From: Elizabethkingia sp. YR214 | Lineage (GTDB): Bacteria > Bacteroidota > Bacteroidia > Flavobacteriales > Weeksellaceae | NCBI RefSeq assembly: GCF_003058195.1 | Contig: NZ_QBUH01000005.1 | Coordinates: forward strand, 62,001 to 126,000 | Reading direction: 5' to 3' | DNA: 64,000 nucleotides | Part shown: positions 24,868 through 35,003 of the stretch, in pieces | How positions within the stretch are numbered: position 1 is the stretch's first letter | How the letters are laid out: every line of letters starts with the position of its first letter | Position numbers and translations under genes: made by a program | Notes under the pieces: model-generated | What the model was told of the DNA's origin: nothing | The model's database searches: none | What the model saw: only the letters and a program-made list of their open reading frames with translations

Positions 24868-27357
24868 TATATGGTCTTTTATTTCCCAGTTTAATGTTTC
24901 AGACTCTGTGGACCAGTCAACTTTAATAATCTGACCAGCCTTAACCTCTTCCCTTACAATCTTTTTGGAAATTGGACGGGCAAGCTGGGTCCGAATTACA
25001 CCCGAAATTTGTCTGGCTCCATATCTGCTGCTAAAGCCATTAACAGCTAAATGATGTACAGCAGCATCCGAAATTTCAAAATCAATGCCCAATCTGGTAA
25101 GAGACTGAATCAGGGATTTTAACTGAATTCTGAATATACGCTCTGCTACATGTTCTGTAATTGGTGCAAAAGGAATAATCTCGGTAATACGTGCTAAAAA
25201 TTCCGGACGGAACTTTCCTGAATCCGACATTATCTGCATCAGAGTTTTAGATTCTGGTGTTATCCCTTCTTCAAATTTTCTTACAATTTCTTCACTACCA
25301 ATATTCGAAGTAAAGAGAATCAATGCATTACTAAAATCACCTTCTTTTCCTAGCTTATCATGGACTTTACCCTCGTCCATTATCTGAAGGAATACATCAA
25401 ACACAGATTGATGTGCTTTTTCTATCTCATCAAATAATACTACGGTATAAGGCTGTTGTCTGATTTTGTTCACCAGCATTCCGCCTTCCTCATAGCCAAC
25501 ATAGCCCGGAGGCGCTCCATATAATAAAGCAGCTGAATGCTCTTCTTTAAATTCAGACATATCAAAACGAACCATCGCTTTTTCGTCATTAAAAAGAAGC
25601 TCGGCAATTGATTTAGCTAACTCAGTTTTCCCGGTACCTGTAGGTCCTAATAAAAAGAACGAACCAATAGGCTGCCCCGGCTTATTAAGACCACTTCTGT
25701 TCTCAACAATAGCATCGGATAATATCTTTAGTGCATGATCCTGCCCTACAACTCTTTTTAAGAGTAAGGACTCCATATTGATTAGTTTTTCCTTTTCCTG
25801 CGCCTGTATTTTTCCAATTGGAATTCCTGTTTTAGCAGCCATTACAGCAGCCAGTTCAAGTTTACCAACTTTCTCTCGTTTTACTCCTGCTTGCTGCTGA
25901 AGCTCTGTATAAGTATCTTCGATGATCTTCTTTACTTCCTCAACATTCATGGAACTGTCTACCTGATGTTGCTCGGATAAGGAACCCCATAAAATAGGAC
26001 TTAACCTATCTTGTAAAAGCCTGTAGTGCCATACTAATTCGTCCAGTAAGTCTTTTTCATCCAGATATTCCTGTTTCAAAAGGACATCATATTCTTCTTT
26101 CCATTTTGCAAGTTCATTTTCAGAAAGCTCATCAAGCATCTTGATTGCAGCCATTGTTCTGTCCAATAAATCTATAGCTGCGTCTGGCAGCTTCTTACCT
26201 TTTGCATATCTCTTGGAAAGGCGTACACATTCAGAAAGTGCAGATTTTTCAACCTCAACTTGATGATGATCTTTGTACCCATCTAATAGTACCTCGATCA
26301 TTTTGACACAGGTAGCATCATCAGGTTCTTCTACCAATAAAACTTCAAAACGTCTATTGAAGGCTCTTTCAGGTTCAATAATCTTACGGTATTCCTCCTG
26401 AGTTGTAGCCCCTATTACGGTAATTTCGCCTCTGGCAAGTTCCGGTTTTAGCAAATTGGCTACGTTTCCTGCGCTACCTCTGCTATCTAAAAGGGCATGA
26501 ATTTCATCAATAAATAAAACGGCTTTATCTATTTTTTTACATTCATTAATTACTTTTTTCAGTCGATCTTCTATTTCTCCCTTATAGGAAGTTCCTGCCA
26601 ATAATGCTCCGGTATCCAGCTCTAACAGAGTTGCATTTTTTAATAATTCCGGCACATTACCTTTATTAATTTCCTGGGCAAATCCTTCTATTAAAGCCGT
26701 TTTCCCAACTCCGGGTTCTCCCACAATAATAACATTGGGTTTACTTCTTCTGCAAAGAATTTCTATAAGGGTTCTTAATTCTTTATCTCTTCCGATAATA
26801 TGATCTAGTTTTCCCTGAGCAGCATCCAGTGTTTTGTCCACACAGTAGCTGTTTATGGAGGGAAAGGATTGTTTTTCGTAGGAAGGAGAACTCGGCATAT
26901 CATCCCCATTTTCCTGAGAATTTACTTTATTTCCGCGATAATGGTTTAATATTTCGTGTTCCCGAAGCGGAAGTGATTTTAGTTCCTGCGAATCATACAC
27001 AACATGCGGCTTTACAATACTGGCTAAAACACAAACCGGAGTAACCTCATCCAGTCCTAGCTTTATGCGGATATCATCAGCCTGAGATAAAATCTCGTTT
27101 ACATGATCTGCTGCTTCAACTTCTTGTGGCAAATGAGCCGTTTTGGGATAATCCTCGATACGTACATCTGCCCAATCGTATAAATACCCCGGATCTTTTT
27201 CTATGCTTTGTAAAAATTCGCGAAGTCCTATATCCTGATGCACAGAAGCTTGCAAAAGATGCGGAGCTCCATAAGTAGAATTATAATTTTCCCTGGCAAT
27301 AGACTGGGCTATATGAAATAACTGTTTAACAGTTTCATTTGAAATTAATACACTCAT
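24865..27357 (-). CDS. clpV: ClpV AAA+ ATPase (TssH) for sheath disassembly
   Basis: An 830-aa double AAA+ protein. An N-terminal Clp_N-like domain covers about 1-150. The first ATPase has Walker A GEPGVGKTALIEG (near 215) and Walker B AVLFIDEIHALL; the second has Walker A GPTGTGKTELAKS (near 567) and VVLFDEIEKAHQS. A C-terminal ClpB_D2 small domain follows. It recycles contracted TssB/TssC sheath. It is transcribed with the core cluster but separated from tssC by 135 nt containing a terminator-like hairpin. Confidence 0.92.
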   Translation of the reverse strand: MSVLISNETVKQLFHIAQSIARENYNSTYGAPHLLQASVHQDIGLREFLQSIEKDPGYLYDWADVRIEDYPKTAHLPQEVEAADHVNEILSQADDIRIKLGLDEVTPVCVLASIVKPHVVYDSQELKSLPLREHEILNHYRGNKVNSQENGDDMPSSPSYEKQSFPSINSYCVDKTLDAAQGKLDHIIGRDKELRTLIEILCRRSKPNVIIVGEPGVGKTALIEGFAQEINKGNVPELLKNATLLELDTGALLAGTSYKGEIEDRLKKVINECKKIDKAVLFIDEIHALLDSRGSAGNVANLLKPELARGEITVIGATTQEEYRKIIEPERAFNRRFEVLLVEEPDDATCVKMIEVLLDGYKDHHQVEVEKSALSECVRLSKRYAKGKKLPDAAIDLLDRTMAAIKMLDELSENELAKWKEEYDVLLKQEYLDEKDLLDELVWHYRLLQDRLSPILWGSLSEQHQVDSSMNVEEVKKIIEDTYTELQQQAGVKREKVGKLELAAVMAAKTGIPIGKIQAQEKEKLINMESLLLKRVVGQDHALKILSDAIVENRSGLNKPGQPIGSFFLLGPTGTGKTELAKSIAELLFNDEKAMVRFDMSEFKEEHSAALLYGAPPGYVGYEEGGMLVNKIRQQPYTVVLFDEIEKAHQSVFDVFLQIMDEGKVHDKLGKEGDFSNALILFTSNIGSEEIVRKFEEGITPESKTLMQIMSDSGKFRPEFLARITEIIPFAPITEHVAERIFRIQLKSLIQSLTRLGIDFEISDAAVHHLAVNGFSSRYGARQISGVIRTQLARPISKKIVREEVKAGQIIKVDWSTESETLNWEIKDHI

Positions 27358-27434
27358 TTATATTTTATTGATTTGATGTGGTATGTCTTCCAGAAAGAAA
27401 TAAAATTCAAGATATTTCTTACATTGGAAAAAAG

Positions 27435-27469
27435 AGAGGAACCTCATGTTTTATTATGAAATCCCTCTT
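27435..27469 (-). terminator. Hairpin with T run between tssC and clpV (possible attenuator)
   Basis: On the minus strand AGAGGGATTTCAT pairs imperfectly with ATGAGGTTCCTCT and is followed by CTTTTTT. It lies 23 nt after the tssC stop. It may lower clpV expression relative to the sheath genes. Confidence 0.6.
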
Positions 27470-27492
27470 CAATATTATAATTTTTCAGCTAT

Positions 27493-28857
27493 TTATTCCT
27501 GCGTATATTGAGCATCCCACTCATTACCATCATCTCCTTTATGACCATCCAGCTTAATCACAAAGCTCTTAGTCGGGAAATAAGGTGTTAAGCGAATATC
27601 CAACCACACACGGTCTTTATTTACTTTATCCTGCTCGAATCTTACAATTTTAAAGTTTTCGATAAGTTTATCTGCTCCTTTAATACCATCTAAGAAAGAA
27701 ACAATCTGCTTACGAAGATCATCTTCATTTCTTGGCGTCCAGTTTTCAAAAGCTCTTCTGTTTAAGAAGTCTAAAAGTACTTTCGTTACATAGTCAAATA
27801 CTCTTACAACCGAATACGTCTGAAGTCCGATATTATCTCCTGTAAACAATGTCTTAGCAGAGAAAGCCATAATCTTTCCATACTCGTTCACCATAGGAAC
27901 CAATCCCATTTTTTCTAACTGAGAGATCTCGCTTTTCTTTAAATCGAATTTAACAGCGTCTACCTCATTGATATTACCATGTTTTTTACCTGCAGCTACC
28001 TGAGACATTAGTGTTCTGTGGATTTTACCTGCCAGGGAAGTGGATGGTGGAAGATCTACGTTTTCTTCTTCTCCTACTTCTTCAGCTTTTCCTCTGCCGA
28101 CAAGCCAGTTACATGTCATAATAACATTACTTCTGTGAAGCTCTCCACCGGTAAGGTTAGCCGAATGGAAAAGGTCCACCACATCATCTGGTTTATCTAA
28201 ATTGGCAAAGTCTGTAACCATCATAACTTTATTATCATTACAGATTTTCGCCCATTTTTCAACTACTTTGTTTGATCCCAGATATCCCGGAACTGCCAGA
28301 ATAGAATAGTTATCTCTTAGGTCTAATCTATCATAGTTTTGTTTAAACTCATCTGCAATAGCATCTATAAATAATGGATTATCCAGATCCTTCATCTGAT
28401 CTAATGAAGCATTTACAATGCTTACATTATCTACTTTATCCAGCTCTGTATTTTTATAAAATTGTGCTACGGTACGGTAAGAGGTTTCAAGGTCTCTTAC
28501 AGAATCTAAAGCATTTTTCAGATTATGCTTTAGATTATGCTCGGCAGTATTTGCTTTATTTTTAGCAGATTCAGCCATTTTTTCAGCCGAAGATTCACCT
28601 TCTAAAAGACTCACCCAAAGATTGATTTTTTGTAATAAATCCTTTCTTTCTTTGTCTTTATTTTCATCATTTAAGAAGATCTCTTTTCTTGCCTTTCTTG
28701 TAGGGTTCATATTAGCAATGCCATCAATAACGGTTTCTACAAATCCAAATCCGCCTACTTTATTCAATTCGTTTAGCGGGTTACTCTTTGCTCCGGAATG
28801 TTGCTGTTGCTGCTGTTGACTTTCCTGCTGTGGTGCCGCTTGTGGTTTATTTTCCAT
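27493..28857 (-). CDS. tssC: T6SS contractile sheath large subunit (TssC)
   Basis: A 454-aa protein of the Bacteroidota TssC type. The N terminus has a Gln-rich run (QQESQQQQQQ), then GGFGFVETVIDGIANMNPTRKARKEIF. The conserved sheath core includes YSILAVPGYLGSNKVVEKWAKIC and LQTYSVVRVFDYVTKVLLDFLNRRAFENW near residues 350-378. It forms the sheath with TssB (27 nt upstream). The CAA/CAG-rich stretch at about 28800-28830 is slippage-prone. Confidence 0.9.
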   Translation of the reverse strand: MENKPQAAPQQESQQQQQQHSGAKSNPLNELNKVGGFGFVETVIDGIANMNPTRKARKEIFLNDENKDKERKDLLQKINLWVSLLEGESSAEKMAESAKNKANTAEHNLKHNLKNALDSVRDLETSYRTVAQFYKNTELDKVDNVSIVNASLDQMKDLDNPLFIDAIADEFKQNYDRLDLRDNYSILAVPGYLGSNKVVEKWAKICNDNKVMMVTDFANLDKPDDVVDLFHSANLTGGELHRSNVIMTCNWLVGRGKAEEVGEEENVDLPPSTSLAGKIHRTLMSQVAAGKKHGNINEVDAVKFDLKKSEISQLEKMGLVPMVNEYGKIMAFSAKTLFTGDNIGLQTYSVVRVFDYVTKVLLDFLNRRAFENWTPRNEDDLRKQIVSFLDGIKGADKLIENFKIVRFEQDKVNKDRVWLDIRLTPYFPTKSFVIKLDGHKGDDGNEWDAQYTQE

Positions 28858-28884
28858 AATTATGTTATTTGATTTGATGAAAAA

Positions 28885-29427
28885 CTATTTTTCAAGTTCT
28901 TTTGCTACTTCTTTTAAAACTTCTACAAAAGCTGCTTTTGTCTGCTCATTTTCCAGCATATTGCGAAGAATTTTATTATTCTTCAGCTGACGCAGGATCT
29001 TGTTATACTGCTCTTGTTCAATACTAAGTTGTTGTAGGTACTGAGAATTCTGGGTTAAGCTTTTAGGGGTAAAATCTCCTAAAGTCTGAAAACGAAATTC
29101 TTCATCAACAAATGATCCGTCTTCTTTTTCGTGCTGCACAGAAACAGAAGGCTGAAAATGTCTGAAAATATCCTCTATTGTTTTTAATCCTCTTACAACC
29201 TCAGGAACCATAGATTCATCTGAAGTTAATTGACTCACTAACAGGGATCTGTTTTCCTGTATTTCTTGAATTGCTTCATTGGCATCTACTTTAATCTCAT
29301 TTCCGCCGACACCGTAATTATACATTGCCATATTTGATGTTTTTTTATTTTTAATTGTTATCTTATCATCTTGTTTTTCAAAGAGATTACTGAACAACTT
29401 CTTAAAGTTAGAAAAAAAATTAGACAT
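28885..29427 (-). CDS. tssB: T6SS contractile sheath small subunit (TssB)
   Basis: 180 aa from ATG 29427. The conserved TssB part begins at MAMYNYGVGGNEIKVDANEA, whose ATG at 29331 would give 148 aa, a size more usual for the family. The first 32 residues (MSNFFSNFKKLFSNLFEKQD...) are basic and amphipathic. Both starts have A-rich leaders, so the N terminus is uncertain. The core ends in an alpha-helical C terminus that locks into TssC. It lies 53 nt after tssK and 27 nt before tssC. Confidence 0.88.
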   Translation of the reverse strand: MSNFFSNFKKLFSNLFEKQDDKITIKNKKTSNMAMYNYGVGGNEIKVDANEAIQEIQENRSLLVSQLTSDESMVPEVVRGLKTIEDIFRHFQPSVSVQHEKEDGSFVDEEFRFQTLGDFTPKSLTQNSQYLQQLSIEQEQYNKILRQLKNNKILRNMLENEQTKAAFVEVLKEVAKELEK

Positions 29428-29480
29428 GTTTTATTAAAAGTTTTTCTAAAACGGAAGAACGTAATCCCCTATTTATTATT

Positions 29481-30626
29481 TTAATCCAGTACACTCCATC
29501 CTGTTTTAGGATCGGTATTGGATTTTATTTCTTGTTCGGTTACAATAATATTTTCTTTTCTCTGTCCTATATAATCCAGCTCGCTTAGCTTTCCGAAAAC
29601 AGTTTCCAGACAGTTTAAAAGCGATTGAATATTCCTTAGGTATTCCCCACAGTTGTAATGATCATAGTTGATCTCGGACACTGTAGTAATCTGACCCAGG
29701 AAAGTATGCGGTGCAATCTCACTCCACTCCAGACTATAATTCAGCATTTCTTCTAGTTCAGCATTCGGAATCATCTGTGTAGCATTGTATAAATGCAAAG
29801 CTGTTTTCGAGAAAACATCAATAAGATAAATCGGAGGCTGCTCCGGTACTAGGTTTTTAAAGCTGAAGTAATTATCTGCCAAAGCATTAATAAGTTTTGT
29901 ACAAAGTGCTCTTACATTATTGGCTAATGACGTATTCTGATCTTTGTGTGAAGATTTCTGAATAATCTTAAATGCATACTGCTGAAGATTGGATACCGAT
30001 CTTACATAACTCTGATAATAATCTACCAATCTCTGATGACTCTGAAGCGAGGTAGATGGTGGAATAAAACTGCTGTCGATTTGAGCAAAATTAGCTCTGA
30101 AATTAACTTTTCCAAGCACGATGTAATTTCCACCGGCCAGATTATTATTCAGCGCTGCTACGTCTACCATTTCTATATTATAGTTAGGCATCGAATAAGG
30201 GTGACGCGGCGGTATTTCCTCAGGATCGATTTCACCAAAAGGAACTTTGTTAAATGGATTTACAGAAATCAGAATATAGTAATCACCATCAATACTATCT
30301 TCAGTAGCGCTAAGGTTTTTGGCCAGGCTTCTGATATTCATATTGAAATCCTTTATTTCAATTCTGTAACCGGCCAGAGTTATTGCATTACAATTTTTAA
30401 TAACCAGCTGGGCATCGTTGGTTGCTGTGCTATAAATTTCGAAAACGGTTTTCTCGGAAAATTGCCCTGCCATAGGCAATAGTCCATAATTGAAATTATT
30501 AATCTGTAAGGAATTAGAATCCCTTATACTATCTATGATAAAATTGTCCTGCTCATTAAGGTGCATTTGGGAAACCTTCATCCCATCCACCCAATTGATG
30601 GCATTGTGTTTAACTGGTTGTATCAT
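29481..30626 (-). CDS. tssK: T6SS baseplate protein TssK
   Basis: A 381-aa protein starting MIQPVKHNAINWVDGMKVSQMHLNEQD. The W.dGM.vs..Hl pattern corresponds to the conserved TssK N terminus (W.eGMll.pqHf in Proteobacteria). TssK trimers join the baseplate to the membrane complex. It follows tssN by 9 nt. Confidence 0.85.
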   Translation of the reverse strand: MIQPVKHNAINWVDGMKVSQMHLNEQDNFIIDSIRDSNSLQINNFNYGLLPMAGQFSEKTVFEIYSTATNDAQLVIKNCNAITLAGYRIEIKDFNMNIRSLAKNLSATEDSIDGDYYILISVNPFNKVPFGEIDPEEIPPRHPYSMPNYNIEMVDVAALNNNLAGGNYIVLGKVNFRANFAQIDSSFIPPSTSLQSHQRLVDYYQSYVRSVSNLQQYAFKIIQKSSHKDQNTSLANNVRALCTKLINALADNYFSFKNLVPEQPPIYLIDVFSKTALHLYNATQMIPNAELEEMLNYSLEWSEIAPHTFLGQITTVSEINYDHYNCGEYLRNIQSLLNCLETVFGKLSELDYIGQRKENIIVTEQEIKSNTDPKTGWSVLD

Positions 30627-30635
30627 TTGGTGCTG

Positions 30636-31556
30636 TTATTTAGCTTCACTTATTACTAATTTTTCCTTTTCGCCTTCTTCCTGGTGTTGTATTACTCTTT
30701 TACATATAACGACCTGGTTTTCGGATATCTTATTCGAAGAAATATCTTTTTCAAAATCAATATATTTTCTCGAGCTGAAGAAAGATTTCTTGATATAGAA
30801 AATCCAGTAATAGGAATTGTTATTATAATCCGTTAGTTGGATTTTGGAATTAGGATTTTTGTGGTTATAATCATCCACTACCCTAAAGAACCATTCTCCA
30901 TAAGTAATACCTGTAGGTAGTGTTTTAGCTTTTATTCTGAAACGTTGTTGATCTTCCAAATTCTTACTCAGCTCTACGTTTAGCACCATTAGCTTATCAA
31001 AGTCCACACCCTGAAAATTGAAAGGCTTTTCATCCGGATTATATCTCCACGTCTTATAGATGTCAAATGGAATACTGATAAAGGAAATATAGCAGTAATA
31101 GAAAAGTAACGGAATAACAAAAGAGACCATACTTGTTGCTGCCATAAACGGATTTCCAAGTCCTGTACTAATCCATTTAAAAATTAATACAAAAAGATAA
31201 CCTCCAAAGGCTATACAGGTAATACTGAGAACACAGTCGAAAATTATACTTCTCGTTGTAGAAGTAAAATGTTTCCTGAAATAATGATGTAATAAATTAA
31301 CATGCAAAATACCCAGTCCCAGAAATACAACCTGAGCACCTAAATACCAATAAGGATTAAAAAGATTGCCGGTAAATCCGAAAAAACCGGGAATTGCCAG
31401 AATAAGCCCGCCCAGCAGTACATAAACAATAATATGTTTTAGTTTAATTGCAGGAGTATTCTTTCTTATAATGCCCATTATAAACATCATAATAACAGCA
31501 AACAGCGGCATCAAAATATACCTTAAAAAAACACCTTTGATAGAGGTTAACTCCAT
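30636..31556 (-). CDS. tssN: T6SS membrane protein TssN
   Basis: 306 aa from the ATG at 31556 (MELTSIKGVFLRY). The frame extends three codons further to a TTG, which I consider less likely. The N-terminal ~180 residues hold about five transmembrane segments (LRYILMPLFAVIMMFIMGII, HIIVYVLLGGLILAIPGFF and others). They are followed by a cytosolic C-terminal domain with YGEWFFRVVDDYNHKNP. This topology and position are characteristic of TssN, an integral subunit of the Bacteroidota-specific T6SS envelope complex that replaces TssJLM. Confidence 0.85.
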   Translation of the reverse strand: MELTSIKGVFLRYILMPLFAVIMMFIMGIIRKNTPAIKLKHIIVYVLLGGLILAIPGFFGFTGNLFNPYWYLGAQVVFLGLGILHVNLLHHYFRKHFTSTTRSIIFDCVLSITCIAFGGYLFVLIFKWISTGLGNPFMAATSMVSFVIPLLFYYCYISFISIPFDIYKTWRYNPDEKPFNFQGVDFDKLMVLNVELSKNLEDQQRFRIKAKTLPTGITYGEWFFRVVDDYNHKNPNSKIQLTDYNNNSYYWIFYIKKSFFSSRKYIDFEKDISSNKISENQVVICKRVIQHQEEGEKEKLVISEAK

Positions 31557-31610
31557 AATAAACAATAATTTTCTTTTATATACATAGTAAATGTAACACT
31601 TTTATCTGAG

Positions 31611-32555
31611 CTATAAAAAGGTTGAATAACCAAGTCTATTCAATTCATTATCAACACTTAAAACAAACGACTCATCCTTTTTTTCTGTAATGAAATTTTC
31701 AAATATTTTTACCGAAACCGGAGTAAAAAAATCATATAATTCTCTTAACAGTTCTCTAAAGGAACTTCCCGGAATATACCGATATATTTCATCATAGGGA
31801 ATCGTCCCTATATTAATCATCCAATTGCGGTCTCCGTCCATATGCTTCCCGGTAGGAATAAACGTAACTCCCAAACGGGCATTGCCTAGTGCTGTTACAC
31901 CTTCTTTATCGTCCTGTTCTTCTACAATATTGGGCAAAAAACTAATATTGACAGGAACATTCAAAAATGCACTTAAAAATTTCTCAATCCAGTTTTTATT
32001 CCCTCTTACTTCATGAATAAACGGCAGAATATGCACAAGTATTTTAGCGGACTTCAGATCTATTTTTCTTAGTACAGGCCATAGTTCACAAGCAAATTCT
32101 AAAAGCGCATTAGTTTTGTTTTCTGCATCAAATTCTGACTCTTTAAGCAATGCGCTTACATGGGTGTAAAAGAACTCTAATTCAAAAGGCTGAAAGAATT
32201 TCCGGGCATCATCTTCAATTGCTTTTTGCTTTCTTATTTCCCGTACAACACTATCTATATTCGTACTGGATGCTCCCAATGAAGGCGGATGAAAAATACC
32301 CTCTGGCAAGTAATCGTATATTCCTTCCCTGTAGGTTTCTATAATTATATTTTCTTCATCCAGATCATAGGAAGAAGTCGTAATGCCTTTAATATCTTTT
32401 AAATAGGCTCTGTCATTAAGCCCTATACGTTTAATGTAAATATCAGCTTCTGCATCGTAATATTTGAGAATATTTGCCGCAACAGCTTCTACCCTGAAAT
32501 CTGTTTGTAGCTGGTTGTATTTTCTGTCCGTAAATGAGCCTTCACCATTTAGCAT
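31611..32555 (-). CDS. tssG: T6SS baseplate protein TssG
   Basis: A 314-aa protein between tssF (30 nt upstream) and tssN. The N terminus, LQTDFRVEAVAANILKYYDAEADIYIKRIG, and the C-terminal segments (GNARLGVTFIPTGKHMDGDRNWMINIGTIPYDEIYRYIPGSSF) match the TssG layout in Bacteroidota clusters, where FTPVSV near the end corresponds to the conserved C-terminal domain. TssG forms the wedge with TssE and TssF. Confidence 0.8.
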   Translation of the reverse strand: MLNGEGSFTDRKYNQLQTDFRVEAVAANILKYYDAEADIYIKRIGLNDRAYLKDIKGITTSSYDLDEENIIIETYREGIYDYLPEGIFHPPSLGASSTNIDSVVREIRKQKAIEDDARKFFQPFELEFFYTHVSALLKESEFDAENKTNALLEFACELWPVLRKIDLKSAKILVHILPFIHEVRGNKNWIEKFLSAFLNVPVNISFLPNIVEEQDDKEGVTALGNARLGVTFIPTGKHMDGDRNWMINIGTIPYDEIYRYIPGSSFRELLRELYDFFTPVSVKIFENFITEKKDESFVLSVDNELNRLGYSTFL

Positions 32556-32585
32556 ATATCACCTGGTTTTAAGTCAGTTTATATT

Positions 32586-34466
32586 TTAAATTTCTACCGC
32601 AGAGCCTTCCTCTATTTTTACACGATAAATAACGCCGTCTATCGCTCTTACCTTAATATTATTCATTAAAACTGTTGCCTGATTGTCCCAATAACTTTTA
32701 CCGTAAAAGGCATAATTCTGGGCAACGATATTAACATCAATAGTCTTTACAAATCCTTCTTTTGGTTTGTCACTTATAATGGTTCCACGGCTAACTTTTA
32801 TAGATTTAAGCTCATCTTTCATAACCATCTGGCAATAAGCTTTTATATCTTCTACCGATACGATTTTATCTCTTGTCATCAGCGCATAACGATAAGCCTG
32901 AATACTATCCGATCCTTTTTGTTCCAGTTCTCCACCGGTACTCTCTGTTAAGAATGTAATGCTTTTTGCTTTTTGTTGGGAATTGAGAGTGGTACCAGGT
33001 CTGATGTGATTAGCCAGAGCACAATGAGTAATCCAGAATGCAGCATATGTATGCACCGAAGATTCAATCGGTTCTATAATTACATAGTTAACATCTTCCA
33101 CAAGATCCTTATCAGCATTCTCAACTTTTTTAATCATGCCCTTCATCTTATCCGACATTTCCCCTAAAAGATCTCTAAGCTTGTCTCTGTTGAAAACAGA
33201 GAATGCAGCAACCTCATCACGCGTAAGCTCCAGTACATTCACCATTAAATCTACTGCATTGCGGTTACTAAACCTTTCCATACCACCTTTTCTTACGGTA
33301 TAAAGACCTTTGCTAAGATGATCGTTGGGGGTAAAAGGGATTTCTTCATATTTCTTCCCTTCTCCGTCTACCACTTCTTCCACATAGAGAAAGTACTCGC
33401 CTACTCCTGTTTCCAGAGGGATATTGTTTCCCATAATATCGAGAATGTATTCTGTTTTTTTCCACCCTCTGTTATAAACAGGAAAAGCATTGAGTGCAAA
33501 AGAGAAATTATCCAGAATTTGATCTGTAAATTGTGGTGGGAATTCAAAAGTCAGCCAAAGAAAACTATTGTCATTAATAAGCTGATCCAGCGCCGGGGCC
33601 TGGCCTTTAAGGTAGCCTAATTCAAATGGAAAATAACCTGGTTGAAGTTTTAAATCATCATGAATACCCTCAACTTCAATAAACTTTGAATTGTATATTT
33701 TTTTAATATCCTCCGTCACCTTGTAGCGGATAGACTGTTCTTTGAAAACTTCTTCAAAGCCCTCATATTTTCGTTGATCAGTATAGCTTAACCCTGGATT
33801 AATACTAAGTACTTTACTATTGCTGGTTACTTTTATATGTGGCAAAAGCCTGTATACATAGTCAATATGCTCAAAGGCTGTATTTGCACAGAACAGATTC
33901 AACTTCTCAGGAAGTCTGCCTGCACTATATTTGGAAACGTTGATTCCGATGCTTATTTTTCTATAATCTTCAATACGATTATTTATTCTGCATATAGGCG
34001 TTCTGTTAAGATTCTCATCGAATGCATAACAGGTATTTCCTACAATCATAGCACCTACCTGAGCCTTTATCGTTCTGATATTATCTACAGGGGTAAAAGG
34101 TACATCTACCTGTTTATCAGACTGTGTTTTGCTAAATGAATTGATGCTTTTCTTAAAGAAAAACTCAGTATAATCCATTACATATTCTACATCCTCTTCC
34201 GGCGTATAGAATGCGATTGCATGAGCTGGTACGGGATGCGTATACTTAGTGGGTGTAAGCATTCTTGCCAGCCTTTCCAGAAGTCTGCTATTTACATTCT
34301 GAATTTCATTATTGGCTTTGAACACTTCTGTACTGAAAGCATCTATCAATAATTTTACAAAAGGATCCAGAGACTGGATACTTTTTACACCCCACAATTT
34401 TGTTGCATTCTGCAACATCCGGGCTTTGATTGTTTCTTTAGAATAAATATTTTGGTCTAGGTGCAT
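32586..34466 (-). CDS. tssF: T6SS baseplate protein TssF
   Basis: A 626-aa protein, the usual TssF length. The N-terminal region contains the family pattern AFSTEVFKANNEIQNVNSRLLERLARMLTPTKYTHPVPAHAI (residues about 47-88; in Proteobacteria LxPhYLRPiPSmsI-like). TssF is the largest wedge subunit. It is 21 nt downstream of tssE and 30 nt upstream of tssG. Confidence 0.87.
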   Translation of the reverse strand: MHLDQNIYSKETIKARMLQNATKLWGVKSIQSLDPFVKLLIDAFSTEVFKANNEIQNVNSRLLERLARMLTPTKYTHPVPAHAIAFYTPEEDVEYVMDYTEFFFKKSINSFSKTQSDKQVDVPFTPVDNIRTIKAQVGAMIVGNTCYAFDENLNRTPICRINNRIEDYRKISIGINVSKYSAGRLPEKLNLFCANTAFEHIDYVYRLLPHIKVTSNSKVLSINPGLSYTDQRKYEGFEEVFKEQSIRYKVTEDIKKIYNSKFIEVEGIHDDLKLQPGYFPFELGYLKGQAPALDQLINDNSFLWLTFEFPPQFTDQILDNFSFALNAFPVYNRGWKKTEYILDIMGNNIPLETGVGEYFLYVEEVVDGEGKKYEEIPFTPNDHLSKGLYTVRKGGMERFSNRNAVDLMVNVLELTRDEVAAFSVFNRDKLRDLLGEMSDKMKGMIKKVENADKDLVEDVNYVIIEPIESSVHTYAAFWITHCALANHIRPGTTLNSQQKAKSITFLTESTGGELEQKGSDSIQAYRYALMTRDKIVSVEDIKAYCQMVMKDELKSIKVSRGTIISDKPKEGFVKTIDVNIVAQNYAFYGKSYWDNQATVLMNNIKVRAIDGVIYRVKIEEGSAVEI

Positions 34467-34487
34467 TTGTGTGTGGTGTGTAAGTTT

Positions 34488-34946
34488 TTAATCGATTGAC
34501 ATCGGACTTAAAAATAATTCAGTAGCAAAATTGAACTGTTCTCCTGTAGCCTCCAGTTTCGCATTAATAGCAATTTTGACCTTTTTCTTTATCTCTGTAA
34601 AGTTTCGGGTATCATAATTATGCTCTACAAAAATAATGTGTGCTTTAATCTGAGGATTCACCAGCCTGTGTTCATAGTCCAATATTTGCCTTTTGAGGCT
34701 ATTGATAAACACGTTTTCCCAAACCGCCGAAGAAATACCATTATCAAATTCTACATTCCATACATCGTTACCATAGTTTTCATCATACCGGTTTTCTCCT
34801 TTTTTGGTAATAATTAACAGCATAATATTTTGTGCTATACTTTCTGCTATATCACAAGTTTCAATACTGCCATTCTCTGTCATCAAAGCAGAGGGATTAA
34901 AGGGGAATCTGTAATTAATGCCTTCCATTGCTATTCTAATAAACAT
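34488..34946 (-). CDS. tssE: T6SS baseplate protein TssE (gp25-like)
   Basis: A 152-aa gp25/lysozyme-like protein: YRFPFNPSALM near the N terminus, SIAQNIMLLIITKKGENRYDENYGNDVW near 37-64, and a core ending with TNFTEIKKKVKIAINA-like strands. TssE starts sheath polymerisation at the baseplate. An alternative ATG at 34928 is possible. It is the first of the tssEFGNKBC gene run. Confidence 0.85.
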   Translation of the reverse strand: MFIRIAMEGINYRFPFNPSALMTENGSIETCDIAESIAQNIMLLIITKKGENRYDENYGNDVWNVEFDNGISSAVWENVFINSLKRQILDYEHRLVNPQIKAHIIFVEHNYDTRNFTEIKKKVKIAINAKLEATGEQFNFATELFLSPMSID

Positions 34947-35003
34947 AAAACTCCATTAAATTATAACATTTAATCGAGTTTTGCTATAAATAAAATCTTT
35001 TTT

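Noticed and set aside
28795-28835. CAA/CAG repeat in tssC as a phase-variation switch
   Set aside because: The tract is interrupted and short; frame changes are not indicated, so only slippage potential is noted in the tssC entry.
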